A stretch of DNA of 31,844 bases from JALQTD01 sp965657495. Its GTDB lineage: Bacteria; Bacteroidota; Bacteroidia; Flavobacteriales_D; Sanyastnellaceae. Below, in pieces: positions 16,104-23,861 of the stretch; within the stretch, counting starts at the first letter, position 1; every line of letters starts with the position of its first letter. A program made the position numbers and the translations under genes. The stretch lies in contig CBFHPD010000063.1 in assembly GCA_965657495.1 (NCBI GenBank), positions 1 through 31,844 on the forward strand. Direction: 5' to 3'. The notes under the pieces were generated by a model. It was given only the letters and a program-made list of their open reading frames with translations, did not search any database and was not told the origin of the DNA.

Positions 16104-17447
16104 TTGGAACCTCCTTCCTTGTTTTCCCTGCTGCTCCAAGTCCCTGCTGAGCCCAACACGTGGCTGCCATGGGTGTCTGTGGGGGTGCTTTTGCTCGTGA
16201 GCGCCTTGGTGTCCGGGTCGGAAGTGGCCTTTTTCTCCCTGTCTCCGCAAGACCTGCAATCGCTCGAGGAGCGCGGAGAAGCTGAACCGCGGGCGCAGCG
16301 GGTGCTCGCCTTGCTCAAGCACCCGGATCCGGAACGGGCGCCGCGCCACTTGCTCGCCACCATTTTGGTGTTGAACAACTTGGTCAACATCGGCATCATC
16401 CTCATCTCCACGGTGGTCATGGAACGGCTCTTCCCCAGCGAATCGCTCGAACCGTGGATGCAATGGACCTTGCACGTGGTGGCGGTCACGTTTTTGATTG
16501 TCTTGTTTGGCGAGGTCGTCCCGAAGGTGTACGCCACCTCGAACGGCATGACCTTCGCCGAGCGCACAGCGCCCGGACTGCAGCTCGCGCAGCGGCTGCT
16601 GACGCCGTTTTGGAAACCTTTGGTGCGGCTGGGGGGGTGGCTCGATGGCCGCGTCAACACCACCCGGGAATTGTCGGTGGAGGATTTGGAACACGCCCTC
16701 GAGCTGACGGCCGATGGCGAGCGGACGGAGGAAGAGCAGCGCATTTTGGAAGGCATCGTCACGCTCGGATCGAAGGACGCCAAACAGGTCATGACGGCGC
16801 GCACGGACATGGAAGCCGTTGGTCAGGACGTGGATTGGGCGACGTTGCGGGCGCACGTGATTGAAAGCGGGTATTCGCGGATTCCCGTGCACGCGGGCAG
16901 CCCAGATGATTTGGTGGGCATCTTGCACATCAAGGATTTGCTGCCCCAAATCGAATCCGAAGAAGTCAACTGGCAAGCCCTCATCCGCCCCGCCTTTTTC
17001 GTCCCCGAGAACCGGAAGATCGACGACCTGATGCGGGACTTCCAAGAGCGGAAAATCCACATCGCCATCGTGGTAGACGAGTACGGTGGCACGAGCGGCC
17101 TCATCACCCTTGAAGATGTCATCGAAGAGATTGTGGGGGAGATTGCTGATGAGTTTGACGAAGAGGATTTGGCCTACTCCCGGCTGGACGATCGGACCTT
17201 TTTATTCGAAGCGAAAACGGCGCTCATCGATGTCTACCGGGTCCTTGATTTGGACGAGGAAGTTTGGGAAACGGCGAAGGGCGAAAGCGATACGCTCGGC
17301 GGATTCATCACGGAACAAGCGGGCCGCATCCTTCGGACGGGGGAACGGATCCAATTTGAAGGCGTGGAACTGCAAGTCGATGCGGCGAACGCGCGGAAAT
17401 TGTTGCGGGTGAAGATGACCCTGCCTGAAGGCCCGGCCGATGCGTAA
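16104..17447 (+). CDS. gldE: Gliding motility-associated protein GldE (CNNM/CBS/CorC architecture)
   Basis: A 447-residue membrane protein with a DUF21/CNNM domain of several transmembrane helices (about 20-45, 85-110, 115-137), two CBS motifs (about 205-325, including 'SGYSRIPVH' and 'AIVVDEYGGTSGLITLEDVIEEIVGEI') and a C-terminal CorC_HlyC domain. Related proteins are linked to magnesium or cobalt transport. In Flavobacterium, GldE supports gliding and T9SS together with GldD, the next gene here, which overlaps it by eight bases. That pairing decides the GldE name over a generic hemolysin label. No in-frame ATG exists near the start, so TTG at 16104 is used, giving LEPPSLFSLLLQ before the first helix. 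Confidence 0.88.
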   Translation: MEPPSLFSLLLQVPAEPNTWLPWVSVGVLLLVSALVSGSEVAFFSLSPQDLQSLEERGEAEPRAQRVLALLKHPDPERAPRHLLATILVLNNLVNIGIILISTVVMERLFPSESLEPWMQWTLHVVAVTFLIVLFGEVVPKVYATSNGMTFAERTAPGLQLAQRLLTPFWKPLVRLGGWLDGRVNTTRELSVEDLEHALELTADGERTEEEQRILEGIVTLGSKDAKQVMTARTDMEAVGQDVDWATLRAHVIESGYSRIPVHAGSPDDLVGILHIKDLLPQIESEEVNWQALIRPAFFVPENRKIDDLMRDFQERKIHIAIVVDEYGGTSGLITLEDVIEEIVGEIADEFDEEDLAYSRLDDRTFLFEAKTALIDVYRVLDLDEEVWETAKGESDTLGGFITEQAGRILRTGERIQFEGVELQVDAANARKLLRVKMTLPEGPADA

Positions 17448-18021
17448 GTTCCTCCCCATCATCGCCGCCTTGGCCGTCCTCGGCGGTTGCCGCCCTGAAG
17501 CCACCCCCAAGCCGCGGGGGTACTTCCGCATCCAACACCCCGAGCCCACTTACCGGTCGGTGGAGACCGCCTGCCCCGTGGCCTTCGAATTGCCGCAATA
17601 CGCCGCCGTGGAGCGCGTGGTCGGTGAAGCGAGCAGCGACGGCAACTGCTGGTTCAACGTGGTGTTCCCTTCGATGAAGGCCCGGTGGCACATGACGTGG
17701 GTTCCCGTCGGCGAAGCGGGCATCGCTACCATGATCGAGGATGCCCACCAGCTGGCCTTTTCCCACGACATCAAAGCGTTGGGGATTGGCCGCAAACGGT
17801 TCGCCTTCCCGGAGCACCGCGCCTACGGCGTGTTTTTTGAATTGGACGGCCCCGTGGCCTCCCCGCTGCAGTTTTACGCCACCGATTCCACCGGGCATTT
17901 CCTGCGCGGCTCTTTGTACTTTGACCACGTGCCTAACCCCGACAGCCTCGCCCCTTCCCTCGATCGCGTGAGGGAGGACACCCGCCATTTGCTGGAAACC
18001 TTGACCTGGAAGCAGCCATGA
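17440..18021 (+). CDS. gldD: Gliding motility lipoprotein GldD
   Basis: A 193-residue protein with a lipoprotein signal ending LGGC (lipobox, Cys at 17), followed by 'PKPRGYFRIQHPEP' and later 'NCWFNVVFPSMKARWHMTW', both typical of GldD. GldD is a membrane-attached lipoprotein needed for gliding and T9SS-dependent secretion in Flavobacterium; its molecular action is not known. The ATG lies inside the end of gldE, and the stop overlaps the coaX start in ATGA (18018-18021), so gldE, gldD and coaX form one translationally linked unit. Confidence 0.92.
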   Translation: MRKFLPIIAALAVLGGCRPEATPKPRGYFRIQHPEPTYRSVETACPVAFELPQYAAVERVVGEASSDGNCWFNVVFPSMKARWHMTWVPVGEAGIATMIEDAHQLAFSHDIKALGIGRKRFAFPEHRAYGVFFELDGPVASPLQFYATDSTGHFLRGSLYFDHVPNPDSLAPSLDRVREDTRHLLETLTWKQP

Positions 18022-18770
18022 CGCATTGGATTGTGGACCAAGGAAACACCCGGTTGAAATTGGGGGTGTTCACGGCCGGCGAGCTTTCGGAAGTGCTGAC
18101 CGATGCGGCGGCTGTGGCGTGGATGGAGGTGGACCCGGATGAGGCCGATGCCGTTTTGTGGGCGGCAAGTGGCGCGCCTTCGGCTGAACTTGAATCCGTC
18201 TTCGCAGCGCGGACCCGGCCGGTAACGCAAGTGGACCGGGCCATGGACCTGCCGATTGCCCTGGATTATGGAACGCCCGAGACCTTGGGGTGGGACCGGA
18301 TTGCTAATGCCGTGGCCGTTTCTCAAGCCGACCCGGAGGCGGTGTGGGTGGTGGTGGATGCTGGAACGTGCATCACGTGTGATGTGGTGGCAGGAGGCGT
18401 GTTCTTCGGCGGGAGCATCGCGCCGGGCATTGATTTGCGGTTGCGCGCGATGTACGCGGGTACGGCCGCGCTGCCGTTGATCGAAGACTGGCGAGAGCGC
18501 CTTGCAGCATGGGCTGAGCAGCCGGAGAGCACCCTGCCTGAACACGTGGGAACCCACACGGCTGGGAGCATGGTGGCTGGCGCGTGGGGCGGAGCGCGCG
18601 CGGAATTGGCGGGCCGGGTGGCTGATTTTGGGAAACGTTGGCCCGATTTGCAGGTGATGTGGACAGGAGGAGATGCGGAATATTTGCACGAACGGGATTC
18701 CGGCGTCATTTTTGCGGACTCAAATTTGACCCTCAAAGGGTATTATGCCATTCTACAGCACCAACAATAA
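18018..18770 (+). CDS. coaX: Type III pantothenate kinase
   Basis: A 250-residue CoaX, the first enzyme of coenzyme A synthesis, phosphorylating pantothenate. It shows the ASKHA-fold motifs: phosphate-1 'VDQGNTRLKLG' (6-16), 'LGWDRIANA' (90-98), 'VVDAGTCITCDVV' (112-124) and 'GGSIAPGIDLRLRAM' (131-145). Type III enzymes need a monovalent cation and are insensitive to CoA feedback. Overlap with gldD in ATGA and the 16-base spacing to the outer-membrane protein place a metabolic gene inside an envelope operon, a conserved Flavobacteriia arrangement. Confidence 0.94.
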   Translation: MTHWIVDQGNTRLKLGVFTAGELSEVLTDAAAVAWMEVDPDEADAVLWAASGAPSAELESVFAARTRPVTQVDRAMDLPIALDYGTPETLGWDRIANAVAVSQADPEAVWVVVDAGTCITCDVVAGGVFFGGSIAPGIDLRLRAMYAGTAALPLIEDWRERLAAWAEQPESTLPEHVGTHTAGSMVAGAWGGARAELAGRVADFGKRWPDLQVMWTGGDAEYLHERDSGVIFADSNLTLKGYYAILQHQQ

Positions 18771-18786
18771 GCCCCGACTAATTGGG

Positions 18787-20190
18787 ATGAAGCGCCTGGC
18801 CGCCGGAATCCTCGGGGCCGCGATGTGCGTGCTGCTGAGCGGCATCGCATCCAACTTGTCGGGCCAAATCACGGAGTTTTCCCCCTACTCCCGCAACGGC
18901 TTGGGCCTCCTCAACCCCACCACCTCGACCGGCCTGCTGGGCGGAGGAGGCAGCGCCATCGCCACCACCCACGGCGGTTTCGTCAACACCGAGAACCCCG
19001 CGAGCATCGTGGGGGTCGTGAAAACCACCCTCGAAGTCGGTGGCGCCGGCACCTTGCAACAACTGAAGGTCGGGGAACAAACCGCAAACGGCCAATTCGG
19101 CAACACCGCCCCGGTCTCCCTCGTCATCAAGCGCCAAGGCGGCCAATCCGCTTTCAACCTCGGCCTCGCCCCGTTCAGCACGAGCGGGTTCGCGGCCACC
19201 TCGACCTACACGGCCGACGGGATGGGACTCGTCCGGGAAACGTACGACGGCGAAGGCGGCCTCTCCCAGATGCAGTTGGGCGCGGCGCGCAGCTTCTACC
19301 ACAACGCCTGGGTGTCCACTGGCCCAAGCGACAGCCTGCTCATCCGGAAACAAGCCCTGTACGTGGGGGCGCGGTTGCGGTACGTTTTTGGCCAAATCCT
19401 GCGGACCACCCGACTCGACATCCTCGACCCCACCTTCCTCGACAACCGCACCCGTACGGTTGATCAACACCGCTCAGCCGGATTGGAACTGGGCCTGCAA
19501 TACGAGCTGCTCCTTTCCTCGCGGTACAACGCGCAACAGGAATTTGAACGCAGCACCTCCCTCCGTTTCGGACTTACGTTCGCTCCCGAAGCCGCCCTCC
19601 GCACCGACCACATCCGCATCGTCGAAACCACCCAAACCCTGGGCGGCCTCGTCACTCCGCTTGACACGGCACTGTTCCAAGAGCAAATTCAAGCGGCAGG
19701 CGCCATCCCCGGGAAATACGGCGTGGGATTGGCCCTCGACCGCTCCTACGGCAACGGCAGCCGATTCGTTCTCAGTGCGGACTATGTGCTTCAGGACTGG
19801 TCCACCACGGAACAATCAGTGGACATGCTGACCGAATCGGTGGCTTGGGGGCGCTTGCAAACGTTCCGGTCGGGTGTCGCTTGGACGCCTGCTAACCCGG
19901 CACAACGCAAGACCGCTTGGGGACGCACCACCTACCGCGTGGGAACCACACAAGGCACCCTCGGGATGGATTTCGATGGTGTGCCACTGACCTATGAAGC
20001 GTTTACGGCAGGATTCAGCATGCCCATGATTGGCAGCCGATCTTCTTCCCAGTTTCACTTTGGTACAGAAATTGGTACCCGCTACACCGGCGAAGGATTG
20101 CTGGAGGAAAACTACATCCGCCTCCAGTTTGGATTCTCCCTCACGCCTTTCTTGAAGAACAATTGGCTTGTTCCTCGGTTGTATGATTGA
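18787..20190 (+). CDS. Predicted outer-membrane beta-barrel protein
   Basis: A 467-residue secreted protein. The ATG at 18787, 16 bases after coaX, gives a clean signal peptide (MKRLAAGILGAAMCVLLSG...), with probable cleavage at SG before QITEFSPYSR. The remainder alternates hydrophobic and polar residues in strands, with many Gly and aromatic residues and the C-terminal strand 'YIRLQFGFSLT', as in FadL-like or PorV-like barrels. 'YSRNGLGLL' plus 'NTENPAS' near the N-terminus is common to a large group of Bacteroidota barrels. Function is unknown; the position between coaX and a secreted TPR gene is conserved as far as I recall. An upstream ATG at 18745 lies in coaX and is rejected. Confidence 0.75.
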   Translation: MKRLAAGILGAAMCVLLSGIASNLSGQITEFSPYSRNGLGLLNPTTSTGLLGGGGSAIATTHGGFVNTENPASIVGVVKTTLEVGGAGTLQQLKVGEQTANGQFGNTAPVSLVIKRQGGQSAFNLGLAPFSTSGFAATSTYTADGMGLVRETYDGEGGLSQMQLGAARSFYHNAWVSTGPSDSLLIRKQALYVGARLRYVFGQILRTTRLDILDPTFLDNRTRTVDQHRSAGLELGLQYELLLSSRYNAQQEFERSTSLRFGLTFAPEAALRTDHIRIVETTQTLGGLVTPLDTALFQEQIQAAGAIPGKYGVGLALDRSYGNGSRFVLSADYVLQDWSTTEQSVDMLTESVAWGRLQTFRSGVAWTPANPAQRKTAWGRTTYRVGTTQGTLGMDFDGVPLTYEAFTAGFSMPMIGSRSSSQFHFGTEIGTRYTGEGLLEENYIRLQFGFSLTPFLKNNWLVPRLYD

Positions 20191-20201
20191 CGAAAACACG
20201 A

Positions 20202-21626
20202 ATGATTGATATGGACATGAAAACGAACGCGAACCCTTGGAAGCTGTTGCTGATGACAGCCGCAGCCCTCGTCATGTGGGTCGGTAACGCTCACGCCCAA
20301 GACAAATACGGCGAAACGCCTGAGCAACAGGAGCTGTGCAAGGAATCCCTGAACAACTTCATCAGCTTCTACAAGCAGAAGGACTACAATGAGGCGTACC
20401 TGCAGTGGGCGAAAGTCAACGAGCGCTGTCCTGCGGGGGCTTCGCAAAGCTTCTACGCCTATGGCATCCGGATGCTCGACAAAATCATGGACGCCGAAAT
20501 TGAAGCCGGCAACACCGATCGCGTAGCCCAATTGCAAGACAGCATCCTGATGGTGCACGACTGGTACATGGAGTACTACCCCACCACGAGCAAGCACCCC
20601 AACAACCGCTGCGAAGTCCTCGCCGACAAAGCCAACGCGTACTACGGTTACTTCGGGAAAGACAGCGCCGCAGTAGCGAACGCTTGGCTGAAAGAAGCGG
20701 TGGACTGCTTGGGAGCCGCGGCTGACGCAAAAACGCTGAGCAACTACTACATCACTTCGTTCTACGCGATGAAGAACCTCGAAGGCGAAGCGGCTGAAGC
20801 GAAGCTCACCGAGATGCTCACGGAGTACTTGACCTTATCCGATTATGTCGACGAAGCCATCGCCTCGGCCACCGAGGAAGGCGATGACCGCAACGCCAAG
20901 ATTTACGAAAAGGTCAAGGGCAACATCGACCAAGTCTTCGTCACCATTGCCGATTGCGAGGAGATGGTTCCTGTCTTGCAACGCAAGTACGAGGAGGCGC
21001 CTGAGGACTTCGTCATGCTGGAGAAAATCCTGCGCCTGCTGAACAAGAAGGACTGCACCGACAACGAGCTGTACTTGCCTGTGGCCACCGCTGTGCACGC
21101 CCAAACGCCCAGCTCCACTTCCGCTTACAGCATTGGCATCAACTACGCGAAGGCTGAGAACTACAGCGAAGCGCTGACCTACTTGGAACAAGCCGTGGAA
21201 TTGTGCCCCGATTGCAGCGATCGGGAGGTGTTCATCCTGAAAGCCGGTCAAGTGGCTTCCTTTGTGGGCAATGCTTACAAGGCCAAATCCTATGCGCAGC
21301 AACTCCTCGAACTCAACCCGGAAAGCGCCGACGCTTACATGCTCATCGGGGACGCGATCGCTGGGGCCGCGAAAGCATGCGACGACGGAGCCCTCGGCAT
21401 GCGCGCTGCATACTGGGTCGCTTCCGACTACTACGCCCGTGCCCGTTCCCTCGGAGACGAGGAAGTGAAAGAGCGTGCGAACAAGAAGATCAGCAACTGC
21501 ACGAAGCAGTTCCCTACTGTCGACGACATTTTCACCGTGGGCAAATCAGCGGGTGAAACCTTCAAGGTGGGATCCATTTCAGGCTGTCCTTGTGCGGGTG
21601 AAAGCACGAAGATCCGCGTCCGCTAA
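20202..21626 (+). CDS. Secreted cysteine-rich TPR protein
   Basis: A 474-residue protein with a signal peptide ending 'VGNAHA', predicted to leave Gln at the mature N-terminus (QDKYGET). The body is helical, with tetratricopeptide repeats, clearest at about 310-400 ('SIGINYAKAENYSEALTYLEQAVELCPDC', 'AYKAKSYAQQLLELNPESADAYMLIGDAIAG', read in part). Twelve cysteines are spread over the mature protein, an even number that fits disulfide bonds in the periplasm. The C-terminus is short and basic (KIRVR). The ATG at 20202 is chosen; 20211 and 20217 are equally possible. It overlaps the start of lptC. Confidence 0.78.
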   Translation: MIDMDMKTNANPWKLLLMTAAALVMWVGNAHAQDKYGETPEQQELCKESLNNFISFYKQKDYNEAYLQWAKVNERCPAGASQSFYAYGIRMLDKIMDAEIEAGNTDRVAQLQDSILMVHDWYMEYYPTTSKHPNNRCEVLADKANAYYGYFGKDSAAVANAWLKEAVDCLGAAADAKTLSNYYITSFYAMKNLEGEAAEAKLTEMLTEYLTLSDYVDEAIASATEEGDDRNAKIYEKVKGNIDQVFVTIADCEEMVPVLQRKYEEAPEDFVMLEKILRLLNKKDCTDNELYLPVATAVHAQTPSSTSAYSIGINYAKAENYSEALTYLEQAVELCPDCSDREVFILKAGQVASFVGNAYKAKSYAQQLLELNPESADAYMLIGDAIAGAAKACDDGALGMRAAYWVASDYYARARSLGDEEVKERANKKISNCTKQFPTVDDIFTVGKSAGETFKVGSISGCPCAGESTKIRVR

Positions 21627-22185
21627 GGCGGCACGTTGGGCCATTGGAGCGGCTGCCGCGGTGCTGGGATGCACCGAGGTGGCCGCTCCATTGCATCCGG
21701 ACGAAGCCACAGCCCCCCCTCCCCTCATCATGGAAGACGTGCGCCTCTCGTACAGCGAACGGGGCCATGTGCAGCACGTCTTGGTGGCCAAACACCTGAC
21801 GCGAGAGGCCTCCTCCGAATCGGTCTCTGAATCGACGGACTTTGTCACCGTCGGCGGGGGATTTACGCTCTACCTTGGGGGAGACGAACGCCAGCACAGC
21901 TCCCAACTGACCGCCATGCGCGGGACCCTGGACGAGGCCCACCTGCGCTTGGTCGCCGAGGACCAGGTGGTGCTCCAAAACGCGGCAGGCGACCGGCTGG
22001 AAACCGAATACCTCGTTTGGAGCGAGGACAGCGACCGCGTCTACACGCATCACGCCGTTGCGGTGTATACAGAAGACGGTGTGCTCTTCGGCAAAGGACT
22101 CGAATCAGACGGGCGCTTTGAGCGCTACCAAATCCTCGAACCAACAGGCGAACTGAACGTCCCGGAGCTGCGTAGAACCGATTGA
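21598..22185 (+). CDS. lptC: LPS export protein LptC (lipoprotein-like form)
   Basis: About 195 residues with the LptC beta-jellyroll pattern: 'IMEDVRLSYSERGHVQHVLVAKHL' (about 43-66, in part), 'LTAMRGTLDEAHLRLVAEDQVVLQNAAGDRLETEYLVW' in sections, and 'GVLFGKGLESDGRFERYQI'. LptC receives lipopolysaccharide from LptBFG at the inner membrane and passes it on to LptA. The N-terminus ends in a lipobox-like VLGC (about residue 25), so it may be lipid-anchored instead of helix-anchored. The frame has no suitable ATG; GTG at 21598 or 21592 is the likely start, lying inside the preceding TPR gene by about 30 bases. The stop overlaps the region of the next gene. Confidence 0.85.
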   Translation: MKARRSASAKAARWAIGAAAAVLGCTEVAAPLHPDEATAPPPLIMEDVRLSYSERGHVQHVLVAKHLTREASSESVSESTDFVTVGGGFTLYLGGDERQHSSQLTAMRGTLDEAHLRLVAEDQVVLQNAAGDRLETEYLVWSEDSDRVYTHHAVAVYTEDGVLFGKGLESDGRFERYQILEPTGELNVPELRRTD

Positions 22186-22193
22186 AATCGCCT

Positions 22194-22201
22194 TATCTTC
22201 G
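22194..22201 (+). promoter_or_regulatory. Possible -7 box before the small membrane protein gene
   Basis: TATCTTCG, the same eight bases as before ppiD, ends four bases before the ATG at 22206. If it works as a -7 box the mRNA would start at the start codon. It overlies the stop region of lptC, so read-through from upstream is also likely. Confidence 0.35.
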
Positions 22202-22205
22202 AACC

Positions 22206-22424
22206 ATGGACCCATCAGACCATTCAGCCCTGATCCGCGCCAGCAAGCGCGCGGAGTGGTTTTGGCTCGCGGCCATCGCGGTTGCTTGCATCGTGGCGGC
22301 AGAGGCCATCTACACCGAAGGTTGGGAGCAGAAAAAGACCATGCTCATCATCCCCGCGATTGCAGGTGTATGGTACGGATTCCGCCGCAGCTTCCGCAAG
22401 CGGTTGGAGCGCAACCAGGCATAA
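22206..22424 (+). CDS. Small membrane protein of unknown function
   Basis: A 72-residue protein starting MDPSDHSALIRASKRAEW, with two hydrophobic segments (about 20-36, 'WLAAIAVACIVAAEAIY', and about 44-58, 'TMLIIPAIAGVWYGF') and a basic end (RRSFRKRLERNQA). The positive-inside rule suggests both ends in the cytoplasm. It lies between lptC and the CNNM/CorC gene with 24 bases to the latter, so a shared transcript is likely. The ATG at 22206 is preferred over a TTG eight codons upstream that overlaps lptC. No family is recognised. Confidence 0.75.
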   Translation: MDPSDHSALIRASKRAEWFWLAAIAVACIVAAEAIYTEGWEQKKTMLIIPAIAGVWYGFRRSFRKRLERNQA

Positions 22425-22448
22425 CGATTCGATTTGAATTGAAAAAAA

Positions 22449-23741
22449 ATGGACCCTGACCCTTCGAGTAGCCTGTTAATCATCTTCGGTTCGCTGTTGG
22501 CTTCCGCCTTCTTTTCCGGGATGGAAATCGCCTTCGTTTCGGCCAACAGGCTGCAATTGGAACTGGATGCGAAACAGCATTGGCAGGGCGCGCTCCTCGC
22601 TCACCTCGCCCGCCGGCCGCAGTGGATGATCGCCACGCTCCTGGTCGGAAACAACCTCGCCCTCGTGTTTTGCGGCATGGAGTCGGGGGACTTGATTGCC
22701 CGTGCCCTGTTCGCCGCGGCGGATTGGAACCACGCAGAATCCCCGGTGATCGCGCTCGCCACGCAGACCGCCCTGACCACGGCCGTGGTCCTGGTGCTGG
22801 CTGAATTCTTGCCCAAAAGCTTGTTCCACGCGAACCCCAATCGGTGGCTCAAATTGCTCGCTGTCCCACTCGCCATCGCCCATTACAGCATGCTCTTGCC
22901 GGGGTTGTTGGTGGTGGGACTCAGCCAAATTTCCCTGCGCCTCCTCGGCGGCCAAACAGAGCAAGATGGCGAGGAACGGGAACCCATGGGGGCCACGGAT
23001 TTGGACCACTTCATCCGGGAAATGAGCGGGCGGATGGAACCGGAGCAGGAGCTGGAGCACGAGCTCCAAATCATGCAGAAAGCACTCGAATTCAACAAAG
23101 TAAGGGCCCGCGATTGCCTCATCCCGCGCAACGAAGTGGTGGCCGTTGAATTGAATACAGACATGAGCAGCCTGCGGGGCCTCTTCGTTGAAACCGGCCT
23201 GTCAAAGATTGTCATCTACCGCGGGGACATCGACAACGTGGTCGGGTATGTGCACTCCCGCGACCTGTTCAAACGGCCCGAGAAACTCACCACCATTTTG
23301 CACTCGACCTTCGTCATTCCGGAGCCCATGCCCGCCGACGAGGTCTTGCGCCAATTCATCCGCCGGCGCAAGCACCTTGCCGTGGTGGTAGACGAATTTG
23401 GGGGCACCAGCGGGATTCTGACCATGGAAGACATTGTGGAACAAATCGTGGGCGACATCGAGGATGAACACGACGTAGAAGTGCTGGTCGAAGAACAGAT
23501 TGAACCCGGCATTTGGCGGCTTTCAGCGCGGCTTGAGGTGGAAACCGTGAACGAGAAATACGCCGTTCAGCTCCCTTTGAATGACGCATACGAAACCCTT
23601 GGAGGCTTGGTTTTGTATCACACAGAAACCATTCCTGCGCCCGGGTTCACTTGGCAATTGAACGACCTCATCGTTGAGGTGGAGCAAGTCGATTCGAATC
23701 GAATTGAAACGATTCGTTTGCATTTGAATGTTGACGAGTGA
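22449..23741 (+). CDS. CNNM/CBS/CorC transporter-like protein (hemolysin family)
   Basis: A 430-residue paralogue of the GldE-type protein 6 kb upstream. An N-terminal CNNM domain contains several helices ('SLLASAFFSGMEIAFVSANR', 'LLVGNNLALVFCGM', 'ALTTAVVLVLAEFLPKSLF'), followed by paired CBS motifs (about 205-330, including 'VVVDEFGGTSGILTMEDIVEQIVGDIEDEHD') and a CorC_HlyC domain to the end. Relatives act in Mg2+/Co2+ efflux or homeostasis; 'hemolysin' is a historical label. Its position before ppiD is typical of Flavobacteriia. It lacks a gldD neighbour, which is why it is not called GldE. Confidence 0.9.
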   Translation: MDPDPSSSLLIIFGSLLASAFFSGMEIAFVSANRLQLELDAKQHWQGALLAHLARRPQWMIATLLVGNNLALVFCGMESGDLIARALFAAADWNHAESPVIALATQTALTTAVVLVLAEFLPKSLFHANPNRWLKLLAVPLAIAHYSMLLPGLLVVGLSQISLRLLGGQTEQDGEEREPMGATDLDHFIREMSGRMEPEQELEHELQIMQKALEFNKVRARDCLIPRNEVVAVELNTDMSSLRGLFVETGLSKIVIYRGDIDNVVGYVHSRDLFKRPEKLTTILHSTFVIPEPMPADEVLRQFIRRRKHLAVVVDEFGGTSGILTMEDIVEQIVGDIEDEHDVEVLVEEQIEPGIWRLSARLEVETVNEKYAVQLPLNDAYETLGGLVLYHTETIPAPGFTWQLNDLIVEVEQVDSNRIETIRLHLNVDE

Positions 23742-23753
23742 AAATTCCCCCGT

Positions 23754-23816
23754 CGGGTGTAACCTCACGACCTGTGCATCCGTAACGGACACCCGCAGCA
23801 GATGTGTGTGGATGCA
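23754..23816 (+). promoter_or_regulatory. Interleaved inverted repeats upstream of ppiD
   Basis: CGGGTGT (23754-23760) pairs with ACACCCG (23789-23795), and TGCATCC (23775-23781) pairs with GGATGCA (23810-23816). The arms alternate, so the two stems are either mutually exclusive or form a pseudoknot. A direct repeat CGCAGCA (23794-23800, 23818-23824) flanks the second 3' arm. The region fills the 120-base gap before ppiD. It has no T tail and is not a terminator. Confidence 0.35.
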
Positions 23817-23830
23817 TCGCAGCAATTCCT

Positions 23831-23838
23831 TATCTTCG
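23831..23838 (+). promoter_or_regulatory. -7 box before ppiD
   Basis: TATCTTCG fits TAnnTT(T/C)G and lies 23 bases before the ppiD ATG, giving a short leader. No TTG occurs at standard -33 spacing. Confidence 0.4.
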
Positions 23839-23861
23839 CGCACCTTAAATCAGATGTTGTC

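Noticed and set aside
14526..17060. An uninterrupted 844-codon minus-strand frame antisense to mutY, ssb and gldE
   Set aside because: Its translation is rich in Arg, Pro and His without domains, and the plus strand here encodes three clearly recognised proteins. It is a shadow of G-ended codons in GC-rich DNA.
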